This document shows positions 1 to 5,520 of a stretch of DNA of 6,351 nt, piece after piece. Below the pieces are notes generated by a model, which saw only the letters and a program-made list of their open reading frames with translations, was not told the origin of the DNA and ran no database searches. This DNA is from Acidobacteriota bacterium (GTDB taxonomy: Bacteria > Acidobacteriota > Polarisedimenticolia > J045): the NCBI GenBank assembly GCA_027001345.1, contig JALTMS010000234.1, positions 1 to 6,351 on the forward strand, read 5' to 3'. Within the stretch, counting starts at the first letter, position 1, and the number at the start of each line of letters is the position of its first letter. Position numbers and translations under genes: made by a program.

Positions 1-118
1 GCAACGCTCCTGTTTGTGCGAGATAGGGCCGGGTGGGGAGGTGGGAAGCAGGCTGGCACCAGGAGGCAGTTCCGATTTCGTAACTCGCCTGACGGCCCGG
101 TGCCCCGCCTCGAAACAT

Positions 119-153
119 CGGGACCCCGACCGCCACAGCCGGCCGGGGTCCCG
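119..153. repeat. 10-bp perfect inverted repeat (hairpin)
   Basis: CGGGACCCCG at 119-128 is exactly complementary to CGGGGTCCCG at 144-153, with a 15-nt loop between them. The arms are almost pure G/C, so the RNA stem would be very stable on either strand. No T-run follows on either side, so it is not a classic intrinsic terminator. It could be a second transcription barrier behind the leftward gene or a structured 3' end. Confidence 0.6.
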
Positions 154-180
154 GATCGGGGCCCGGGGGCAGGCCCCTGC

Positions 181-214
181 GCTCGCCCTGTCCCCCCTCG
201 GGCACAGGGCGAGC
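181..214 (-). terminator. Likely 3' hairpin of the leftward gene
   Basis: GCTCGCCCTGT at 181-191 pairs perfectly with ACAGGGCGAGC at 204-214, giving an 11-bp stem with a 12-nt loop. On the minus strand it begins 4 nt after the TAA stop at 221-219. Position and strength suggest a terminator or mRNA-stabilising hairpin. The minus strand lacks the usual U-tract after the stem, so termination efficiency is uncertain. Confidence 0.5.
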
Positions 215-218
215 CTGT

Positions 219-1535
219 TTACTTCACGTCGGTACGGCGCAGACCGGAAACGGGGGAGGGAGGAAGATTCTCGGTGGTGAAGCCGGGGCTCTGGGTCCAG
301 GTCTGGTCCATCGGATTGCCCGCCAGGTCGAGGACGCCGCCGGCCCCGCCGATCACTCGCACCCGATAGGTGCTCGTCTCGGCCAGGTCGGCCGCCGGTG
401 TGATCGTCGCACTCATGCCGTCGGCGGAGAGTACCGGCGAGCCCGCAGCCTGGGGCACGGCAGCTCCGAGGGCATCGATCAGCAGCACGGTGGAGGCGGT
501 CACGCTGGCCGGATCGAGAGCCTCGTCGAAGGTGACCACCGGACGCACCTGCACGCTGACCGCGGTGGCCCCCGCCGCGGGATCCGTGCCGGTAACCCGG
601 GGCCCCTGGGTATCGGCGATCGCCGCGGTGGTGAAGCCGGGGTTCTGCTCGAAGTCGGCGGCCATCTCCTTGCCGGCACTGTCGCGCACGCCGCCGGGAC
701 CGCGCACCCAGATGCGATAGGTGGCACCGGCGTCGAGGTCGGCCGCGGGAACGATGGTCGCCACCCGCCGGTCCGCCGAGAGCTGAGGCGAACCCGCCGC
801 CTGGGCCACGGGCGCTGCCGAGGCGTCGAGCAGGCGCACGTTGTCCGCGGTGATCGAAGCCGGGTCCATCGCCTCGCTGAAGGTCACCGTGGGACGCACG
901 CTGACCGCCACGTCGCTCGCACCGGCGGCGGGATCCGTCGCACTGACCGTGGGGGCGGGATTGGCGGTGACGGTGAACAGGCCGGCACCGGTGCCGAACG
1001 AAGCGTCGGGGTTGATCACGGTGATGTCCCGCGCGCCGGTGGCCGCCCCGGCGGCGATGGTGATGTCCACGTTGAGGGTGTTGCAGTCGACGTAGGCCAC
1101 CCCATTGACGGTGATCCCCGTGCCGGAGAACTCCACCGTGGCGCCGGAGTCGAAGGACTCACCGGTGATCGAGAGGGTCAGGCTCTGCCCCTGCTCACCG
1201 GCGGCGGGCTGGCTGGCCGAGACCACCGGCCGGGGCAGGCCCACCACCTGGTTCGAGTCGTTGGCCGATTCGAGCCCACCGGTGTCGTAGGCCCTGACCA
1301 CGATGTAGTAGCGGGTGCAGGGGTCGAGGCCACTGAGTGTGGTCGCGGTGACGTTGCCCACGTCCCGCACCTGGTCGTAGGTCCCCGCAGAAGTGCCGTA
1401 GTAGACGCGATAGCCGGCCACGTCGCTGTCAGCCACCGGGTCCCAGGCCAGGGAGATCGTTCCCGCCCAGCTCGTCGCTCCCACCAGGGCCACCGCCAGC
1501 ACGGCCAGCAGCGGAATCCAGTGCAGATTCCTCAT
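219..1535 (-). CDS. Secreted FnIII / IPT-TIG / tandem Big_5 Ig-like protein
   Basis: This encodes 438 residues with no enzymatic motif. Residues 1-24 form a signal peptide: MRN, a hydrophobic core LLAVLAVALVG and a likely cleavage after Ser-Trp-Ala24. A fibronectin type III domain follows at about 26-100, with typical W31, the YRVYYG strand and a Y-I-V-V-R-A-Y strand. An IPT/TIG domain spans about 103-190, with the G-x-x-F-x-x-G pattern near 125-131. Two Big_5-type Ig-like domains occupy about 192-309 and 310-427, each with a TDPAAG start, an F-[SD]-E-A-[ML]-DP-[AS]-S motif and a PGFTT end. The ATG at 1535 is supported by GAGG at 1547-1544, 8 nt upstream. There are only two cysteines (C73, C151). 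No LPXTG, PEP-CTERM or beta-barrel anchor is visible, so the protein is probably exported to the periplasm or outside and acts in adhesion or as a structural or carbohydrate-binding surface protein. The exact role is unknown. Confidence 0.85.
   Translation of the reverse strand: MRNLHWIPLLAVLAVALVGATSWAGTISLAWDPVADSDVAGYRVYYGTSAGTYDQVRDVGNVTATTLSGLDPCTRYYIVVRAYDTGGLESANDSNQVVGLPRPVVSASQPAAGEQGQSLTLSITGESFDSGATVEFSGTGITVNGVAYVDCNTLNVDITIAAGAATGARDITVINPDASFGTGAGLFTVTANPAPTVSATDPAAGASDVAVSVRPTVTFSEAMDPASITADNVRLLDASAAPVAQAAGSPQLSADRRVATIVPAADLDAGATYRIWVRGPGGVRDSAGKEMAADFEQNPGFTTAAIADTQGPRVTGTDPAAGATAVSVQVRPVVTFDEALDPASVTASTVLLIDALGAAVPQAAGSPVLSADGMSATITPAADLAETSTYRVRVIGGAGGVLDLAGNPMDQTWTQSPGFTTENLPPSPVSGLRRTDVK
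255..962 (-). repeat. Two tandem Ig-like (Big_5) coding repeats
   Basis: The two copies are offset by 351 nt (117 residues) and align in protein and partly in DNA; for example, GGATCCGT occurs at the same point in each, near 580 and 931. Shared protein blocks are TDPAAG, RP-x-VTF, EA-x-DPAS, QAAGSP-x-LSAD, PAADL and PGFTT. This indicates an internal duplication that has since diverged. Confidence 0.75.
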
Positions 1536-1610
1536 CGCTCACACCTCTCGGATTTCCGCTCGCCGGCCGCGACCTGGGCTCGCCGCTGCCGACATCTTCG
1601 TCTCCCTGTC

Positions 1611-1626
1611 TTCAAGGTGCGTGCCA
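1611..1626 (-). promoter_or_regulatory. Sigma54-like promoter for the FnIII/Ig protein
   Basis: Read on the minus strand, the sequence is TGGCACG-CACC-TTGAA. The -24 half (TGGCACG) matches the RpoN consensus exactly and the spacing to TTG is correct. The strongly conserved -12 GC is GA here, which weakens the call. Transcription would start near 1600, leaving a leader of about 65 nt before the ATG at 1535. Confidence 0.4.
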
Positions 1627-1672
1627 CCTGTTCCGGATCTGGTGAGCGGAGGCCCAACTCGCTGCGCCCCGG

Positions 1673-1704
1673 ACCGTTGCGGGCCAGCCGGGTGCCGCAA
1701 CGGT
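1673..1704. promoter_or_regulatory. Perfect 10-bp dyad, possible operator
   Basis: ACCGTTGCGG at 1673-1682 is exactly complementary to CCGCAACGGT at 1695-1704, separated by 12 nt. It lies about 88 bp upstream of the start site predicted from the sigma54-like element and about 83 bp upstream of the sigma70-like -10 centre. It could be a binding site for a dimeric regulator. A hairpin in a 5' leader is less likely, because neither predicted promoter transcribes through it. Confidence 0.45.
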
Positions 1705-1786
1705 GAGCACCGGACGAGCGACGGGCGACGAGATCGGTCCCCGCCTTTCAATTTCGTTTCCAGGCCGGGAGCCCCTCGGCGCGGGG

Positions 1787-1815
1787 TTTACGCGGGATGG
1801 GCGGGCGGCTATCTT
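1787..1815 (+). promoter_or_regulatory. Putative sigma70 promoter of the rightward operon
   Basis: TTTACG at 1787-1792 (4 of 6 matches to TTGACA) and TATCTT at 1810-1815 (4 of 6 matches to TATAAT) are separated by exactly 17 bp. Transcription would begin near 1822, giving a leader of about 38 nt before the cupin ATG at 1860. Such partial matches can occur by chance, but spacing and location are right. Confidence 0.35.
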
Positions 1816-1844
1816 CCCCCTGCCGCCACCGCCTGCGGGCAGCG

Positions 1845-1851
1845 AAAGGGA
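1845..1851 (+). promoter_or_regulatory. Ribosome binding site of the cupin gene
   Basis: AAAGGGA lies 8 nt before the ATG at 1860. It decides the start in favour of 1860 over the in-frame ATG at 1797, which has no such site and would add a 21-residue Arg-rich tail not expected in this family. Confidence 0.6.
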
Positions 1852-1859
1852 ACTCCGCG

Positions 1860-2237
1860 ATGAGCGCTGGATCGAAGTCGTCTCCCATACCTTCCCCACC
1901 GATCAAGCGGGTGGAAAAACCCTGGGGCCACGAGCAATGGCTGGTGGTCGGTCAGCGGGTGGTGATGAAGCGCCTGGTGGTCGAGCGGGGCCACCGCCTG
2001 TCCCTGCAGTACCACGAGAAGAAGGAGGAGGCCTGGCTGCTGGTGCGGGGCCGGGCGCGGGTTCGCTATGGCGATGCGGAGGGCGAGATCGAGGCGGGCC
2101 GCGTGGTCTACCTGCCCGCGGGCACGGTGCATCGCATCGAGGCCCTCGAAGACCTGGAGCTGCTCGAGGTGAGCACGCCGGAACTGGACGACGTGGTCCG
2201 CCTGGAGGACGACTTCGGACGCAAGGGCGAGCGATGA
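1860..2237 (+). CDS. Cupin, type II mannose-6-phosphate isomerase class
   Basis: This encodes 125 residues resembling the stand-alone C-terminal isomerase domain of bifunctional AlgA/ManC-type enzymes. The family signature is complete: KPWGHE at 20-25, LSLQYH at 47-52, E-x-W-L-L-V-x-G at 57-64, LPAG-x-VHR at 85-92, LEVSTPELDD at 102-111 and EDDFGR at 116-121. The expected metal ligands are Q50, H52, E57 and H91. The likely reaction is interconversion of fructose-6-phosphate and mannose-6-phosphate in the cytoplasm, feeding GDP-mannose synthesis. The stop overlaps the next start by 4 nt (ATGA at 2234-2237), so it is translationally coupled to the phosphohexomutase, which would use its product. 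No nucleotidyltransferase domain is attached. Small single-domain cupins of this class are often annotated without assay, so substrate is inferred from family and neighbour. Confidence 0.82.
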   Translation: MSAGSKSSPIPSPPIKRVEKPWGHEQWLVVGQRVVMKRLVVERGHRLSLQYHEKKEEAWLLVRGRARVRYGDAEGEIEAGRVVYLPAGTVHRIEALEDLELLEVSTPELDDVVRLEDDFGRKGER

Positions 2238-3568
2238 GCGACCTGCAAGGGATCTTCAAGGCCTATGACATTCGCGGAGCCTATCCCGATGCCATCGACG
2301 AGGAACTCACGCGGCAGATCGGCCGGGCCATCGCGGTGCATCTCGCGGCCCGTACGGCCCTGGTGGGCCACGACATGCGTCGTTCGAGCCCCTCGCTGGC
2401 CGCTGCGCTGATCGATGGCCTGCGCACCGAGGGGGTGGACGTGACCTTCATCGGTCAGGCCTCCTCGCCGCTGGTCTACTCCGCGGGGCGGGACTACGAC
2501 GCGGCGGTGGCCGTCACCGCCTCCCACAACCCACTACCCGACAACGGTATGAAGATCTGCGCCCGGGACGCGGCTCCCATCGGCTCGGACAACGGCCTGT
2601 GGACGATTCGAGACCTGGTGGCGGCCGGCCGCTTCAGCCCCGCGCCCCGGCGGGGCGAATTGCGCACCCTCGAGCCGCGCAGCGCTTTCGTCGATCAGAG
2701 CCTGGCCTTCCTGCGGATCGAGCGACCGTTTCGAGTGGTGGTCGATGGGGCCAACGGCATGGGCGGCCCGGACTACCTAGAACTGGCCCGCCGACAGACA
2801 CCGCTCGAGATCCTGCCGCTGTATCTCGATCCGGACGACAACTTCCCCCACCACGAGCCCAATCCGCTGGTCTTCGAGAATCTGCGGGACTTGCAGGCCG
2901 AGGTGCGGCGCACCGGCGCCGATCTGGGAGTGGCGCTCGACGGCGACGGCGACCGCTGCCTGATGGTCGATGAGCAGGGCGACATCGTACCCGCCGACCT
3001 GACCACCGCCCTGATCGCTCCGGAAGTGCTGGCAGAGCATCCCGGCACGCCGATCCTCTTCGACGTGCGCTCCTCGAGGGTGGTGGCCGAGGAAATCCTC
3101 GCCGCGGGGGGCCGGCCGGTGGAATGCCGGGTGGGACACGCGTTCATCAAGAAGGTGCTCAGGGAGGAGCAGGCCCATTTCGGCGGGGAACTCTCCGGAC
3201 ACTTCTATTTCCGTGAGGCTTCCTGTGCGGAGAACACCCTGCTGGCCCTCTTCCGTCTGCTCAATCTTCTCGAACGCCGGAAGTGCACCCTCTCCGAGGC
3301 CGTCGCCCCCCTGCGGCGCTACCACTCCAGCGGTGAGATCAACTCCCGGGTCGAGCAGATCCAGCCCTGTCTGCAGGCGCTCGAGGAGCGCTACCACGAC
3401 GGGACGATCTCGACCCTCGACGGGCTGAAGGTCAGCTACCCCACCTGGTGGTTCAACGTCCGCCCCTCGAACACCGAGCCCCTGCTGCGGCTGGTGGTCG
3501 AGGCGTCGAGCGCCACCGAGCTGGAAGCGCGCACCGCCGAGCTGCTGGCTCTGATCCGGGGCCGGTGA
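2234..3568 (+). CDS. manB: Phosphomannomutase / phosphoglucomutase
   Basis: This 444-residue alpha-D-phosphohexomutase has normal length for the ManB/AlgC family and would convert mannose-6-phosphate to mannose-1-phosphate, possibly also glucose phosphates. Landmarks are the N-terminal FKAYDIRG (8-15), the active-site loop TASHNP (95-100) with phosphoserine S97, the Mg-binding DGDGDR (236-241), the sugar-binding loop GGELSGH (317-323) and the C-terminal phosphate-binding RPSNTEP (410-416). The reading frame is open for 531 nt upstream, but the start at 2234 is chosen because family homology begins there with MSDLQGIFKAYDIRG, an AAGG sits at 2223-2226, and the ATGA overlap with the cupin is typical of coupling. 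One oddity is that after the sugar loop the usual Asp-Ser/Gly pair is replaced by Ala-Glu-Asn (332-334). The symbol rests on family resemblance; mannose versus glucose preference cannot be read from sequence. Confidence 0.92.
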   Translation: MSDLQGIFKAYDIRGAYPDAIDEELTRQIGRAIAVHLAARTALVGHDMRRSSPSLAAALIDGLRTEGVDVTFIGQASSPLVYSAGRDYDAAVAVTASHNPLPDNGMKICARDAAPIGSDNGLWTIRDLVAAGRFSPAPRRGELRTLEPRSAFVDQSLAFLRIERPFRVVVDGANGMGGPDYLELARRQTPLEILPLYLDPDDNFPHHEPNPLVFENLRDLQAEVRRTGADLGVALDGDGDRCLMVDEQGDIVPADLTTALIAPEVLAEHPGTPILFDVRSSRVVAEEILAAGGRPVECRVGHAFIKKVLREEQAHFGGELSGHFYFREASCAENTLLALFRLLNLLERRKCTLSEAVAPLRRYHSSGEINSRVEQIQPCLQALEERYHDGTISTLDGLKVSYPTWWFNVRPSNTEPLLRLVVEASSATELEARTAELLALIRGR

Positions 3569-3661
3569 GCGCGGGATCCTGCCGGTGCTTGCCCCGGGGC
3601 GGTGCTTGTCCTTAACTTGACTTCCAGCGGCCCGCTCTGTGTGCGGCCCGAGGACGATGCG
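3569..3661 (+). other. 93-bp intra-operon gap with short repeats
   Basis: This is the only sizeable gap in the rightward gene set. It holds CGGTGCTTG twice (3583-3591 and 3600-3608, 17 nt apart) around the perfect palindrome GCCCCGGGGC (3591-3600), then GCGGCCCG twice (3627-3634 and 3643-3650, 16 nt apart). A TTGACT at 3617-3622 resembles a -35 box, but no good -10 follows. It could be a weak internal promoter or operator separating the sugar genes from the acyl genes; it has no intrinsic terminator with a T-run. Confidence 0.4.
3650..3654 (+). promoter_or_regulatory. Ribosome binding site of the ACP gene
   Basis: GAGGA lies 7 nt before the ATG at 3662 and sets the start there. The earlier in-frame start at 3602 would add 20 residues not expected before an acyl carrier protein and has no comparable site. 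Confidence 0.6.
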
Positions 3662-3934
3662 ATGACGACCGATGCCCGACCTGCGGAAACGGACCTCGGC
3701 ATGCGGCTGCGGGGGATTGTCGACCGGGTCCTGACCCAGCCCCTGCCCCACTCCTGGCCGGCGGACCGGCCGTTGACCGAGGCGGGCCTGGACTCGGTGG
3801 GCGTGCTGAACCTGGTCGCGGAAATCGAGGCGGAGTTCGCCCTGCAGCTCGACGAATCGGAACTCAGCGAGGAGAGCCTCGGATCGCTGGCCGGGCTCGA
3901 GGCGATGCTCGCGGCACGGATCGCTGACCGATGA
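3662..3934 (+). CDS. Acyl carrier protein
   Basis: This encodes a 90-residue acidic four-helix carrier protein. The phosphopantetheine attachment motif is G-L-D-S-V-G-V (42-48), with S45 as the predicted modified serine. The preceding P-L-T-E-A-G and the following helix L-N-L-V-A-E-I-E-A-E-F are typical of PP-binding domains. It would be converted to the holo form by a phosphopantetheinyl transferase located elsewhere and then carry an acyl or aryl thioester. Its stop overlaps the start of the adenylating ligase by 4 nt (ATGA at 3931-3934), so the ligase is the obvious loading enzyme. The motif GLDSVG differs from the GADSLD of the usual fatty-acid ACP, which favours a dedicated secondary-pathway carrier over housekeeping AcpP. 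Confidence 0.88.
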   Translation: MTTDARPAETDLGMRLRGIVDRVLTQPLPHSWPADRPLTEAGLDSVGVLNLVAEIEAEFALQLDESELSEESLGSLAGLEAMLAARIADR

Positions 3935-5520
3935 CGCCCTACCTGGTCCAGCACTTCCTCGAACGGGCCGCCGACCGGCGACCCGAGGCGGTGTTCCTCG
4001 TCCAGCAGGGCAAGCAGGCGACCTACGGCGAAGTCGAGGCCCGGGCCAACCGCTTCGCCCGGCTGCTGGCCGATTGCGGAGTCGGCCGGGGCGACCGGGT
4101 GGGGCTGCTCGAGCACAACAATTTCGGCTACGTGGCGGCCTACTACGGCATTCTCAAGTCCGGCGCGATCGCCGTTCCGCTCAATACGGCGGCGGACGGC
4201 CCCGGCCTGCGCGGCTTTCTCGCCGACTGCGGCGCGCGGGCGCTGATCGCCGGCGCTCGCTTCGGCGGCGCGGTGAGCGAGGCGATCGCCGCGCTACCCG
4301 ACCTGGAAGTGGTCATCTCCTGGGGCCTGGATGCCCTCGAGCCCGGACCGGCCCACATCGATCTGATCGACGCCGAGCCGGCCCTCGCCGCCCAGCTCGA
4401 GAGCCGCCCGGAGACCCTGGCGATCGACCTCGATGACGCGGCGATCATCTACACCTCCGGCAGCACCGGCAAGCCCCGGGGAGCGACCCTGCGGCACCTG
4501 AGCGTCTGCACCAACACCCGCTCGATCGTCGAATACCTGGGTCTGGGCCCACAGGACCGGGTGCTGCAAGTTCTGCCCTTCTACTACGTCTACGGCAAGT
4601 CGCTGCTCAACACCCACTGCGCGGTGGGAGGCAGCGTGGTGATCGAGAATCGTTTTCTCTTTCCCAACACCGCCCTCGACACCCTGGAAAACGAGCGTTG
4701 CACGGGGTTTTCCGGCGTACCCTCGACCTTTGCGATCCTGCTCAACCGCTCCAACCTCGCCCAGCGCAAGCTCGAGCACCTGCGCTACGTGACCCAGGCC
4801 GGCGGTGCGATGTCTCCCGAGCACACCCGGCGGCTGATGGAGGTGCTCGCGGGCAAGCAGATCTTCGTGATGTACGGCGCCACCGAGGCCTCGGCGCGGC
4901 TGAGCTACCTGCCCCCCGAGGATCTGCCACGGAAGGTGGGCTCGATCGGCAGGGCGATTCCCAACGTCGAACTGCGCATCTTGCGGGAGGACGGCAGCGT
5001 CGCGGCCCCCGGCGAGGAGGGTGAGATCGTCGCCCGGGGGGCCAATCTGATGCGCGGCTACTGGGGCGATGCAGAGGAGACCGCCCGGGTCCTCGGCCCC
5101 GAGGGCTACCGCACCGGCGACATCGGCCGGCAGGACGAGGAAGGCTTCTTCTACGTGGTCGGGCGCATCAAGGACATGATCAAGGCCGGCGCTCACCGCA
5201 TTGCCGCCAAGGAGATCGAGGACGCCCTGCTGGAGTACCCCGAGGTGCACGAAACCGCCGTCATCGGCGTTCCCGACGAGATTCTGGGGGAGACCATCAA
5301 GGCCTTCGTGGTCTTCCGCGAGGGCTCGAAGGCCGATCTGGACGGGCTGCTGGACTTCGTCAACCAGCGGCTGCCGGCCTACAAGAAACCGTCGAGCTTC
5401 GAAGTGCTCGACGGCTTGCCCAAGAACGAGTCGGGCAAGATCATGAAACAGGTGCTCCGCCAACGAGAGCGCGCCACGATCGACAGCGGAAGCCACCCGG
5501 TTTCCGACGGAGAAAACTGA
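3931..5520 (+). CDS. ANL-superfamily acyl/aryl-acid adenylating ligase
   Basis: This encodes 529 residues, normal length for class I adenylate-forming enzymes. It would activate a carboxylic acid with ATP to an acyl-adenylate and pass it to a thiol, either CoA or the ACP encoded just upstream. Core motifs are the P-loop YTSGSTGKPRG (174-184), the A4-like LPFYYVYGKS (215-224), YGATE (315-319), YRTGD (393-397, with D397 for the ribose), hinge GRIKDMIKAG (411-420) and the catalytic lysine in NESGK (K503). The A4 region has no Asp like that which binds the alpha-amine in amino-acid adenylation domains, so a plain acyl or aryl acid is more likely. No transmembrane segment or fused carrier domain is seen. 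It is coupled upstream to the ACP by ATGA and downstream to the NadE-like gene by TGATG. The substrate is unknown. Confidence 0.9.
   Translation: MTPYLVQHFLERAADRRPEAVFLVQQGKQATYGEVEARANRFARLLADCGVGRGDRVGLLEHNNFGYVAAYYGILKSGAIAVPLNTAADGPGLRGFLADCGARALIAGARFGGAVSEAIAALPDLEVVISWGLDALEPGPAHIDLIDAEPALAAQLESRPETLAIDLDDAAIIYTSGSTGKPRGATLRHLSVCTNTRSIVEYLGLGPQDRVLQVLPFYYVYGKSLLNTHCAVGGSVVIENRFLFPNTALDTLENERCTGFSGVPSTFAILLNRSNLAQRKLEHLRYVTQAGGAMSPEHTRRLMEVLAGKQIFVMYGATEASARLSYLPPEDLPRKVGSIGRAIPNVELRILREDGSVAAPGEEGEIVARGANLMRGYWGDAEETARVLGPEGYRTGDIGRQDEEGFFYVVGRIKDMIKAGAHRIAAKEIEDALLEYPEVHETAVIGVPDEILGETIKAFVVFREGSKADLDGLLDFVNQRLPAYKKPSSFEVLDGLPKNESGKIMKQVLRQRERATIDSGSHPVSDGEN

Larger units (their letters stand above)
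1..218. other. Non-coding left flank with two inverted repeats
   Basis: I see no convincing gene here. Short open frames exist on the plus strand, but their translations are rich in Arg, Pro and Gly and look like read-through of GC-rich DNA. The stretch contains two perfect inverted repeats, annotated separately, and lies just past the stop codon of the leftward secreted-protein gene. Positions 1-118 show nothing I can name. A gene starting or ending beyond the left edge cannot be excluded. Confidence 0.55.
1536..1859. other. Divergent intergenic region
   Basis: This 324-bp stretch separates the leftward secreted-protein gene from the rightward sugar/acyl operon. No coding frame in it is convincing. 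It holds a sigma54-like element (1611-1626, minus), a perfect 10-bp dyad (1673-1704), a T-rich patch (1746-1760) unusual for this GC-rich DNA, and a sigma70-like promoter (1787-1815, plus). The dyad lies between the two predicted promoters and could serve either or both. Confidence 0.6.

Noticed and set aside
54..69. TGGCACC...GGCAG sequence resembling a sigma54 promoter on the plus strand
   Set aside because: The GG to GC spacing is 9 nt, not 10, the TTGC part is absent, and no gene follows in that direction.
1748..1760. IHF-like site in the T-rich patch
   Set aside because: CAA-N4-TT is out of register by one base and the first positions do not match, so it does not meet the consensus.
1797..1859. 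Longer cupin start at the ATG at 1797
   Set aside because: It has no good ribosome binding site, lies upstream of the predicted transcription start near 1822, and adds an Arg-rich tail. The ATG at 1860 has AAAGGGA at proper spacing.
1703..2233. In-frame N-terminal extension of the phosphohexomutase frame (177 codons)
   Set aside because: It overlaps the well-supported cupin gene in another frame, its translation is Gly/Arg/Pro-rich with no domain, and family homology begins exactly at the ATG at 2234.
3589..3617. TTGCCC / TTAACT pair as a sigma70 promoter for the ACP gene
   Set aside because: Spacing is 17 bp, but the -10 has only 3 of 6 matches, which is expected often by chance.
3602..3661. 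Longer ACP start at 3602
   Set aside because: The added 20 residues do not resemble an ACP and contain the short repeats of the gap; the ATG at 3662 has a good GAGGA site.
2777..5496. Long minus-strand open frames opposite the mutase and ligase genes (2777-3751 and 4294-5496)
   Set aside because: They mirror the codon bias of the strongly supported plus-strand genes, have no recognisable domains, no ribosome binding sites and lie fully antisense to conserved proteins.
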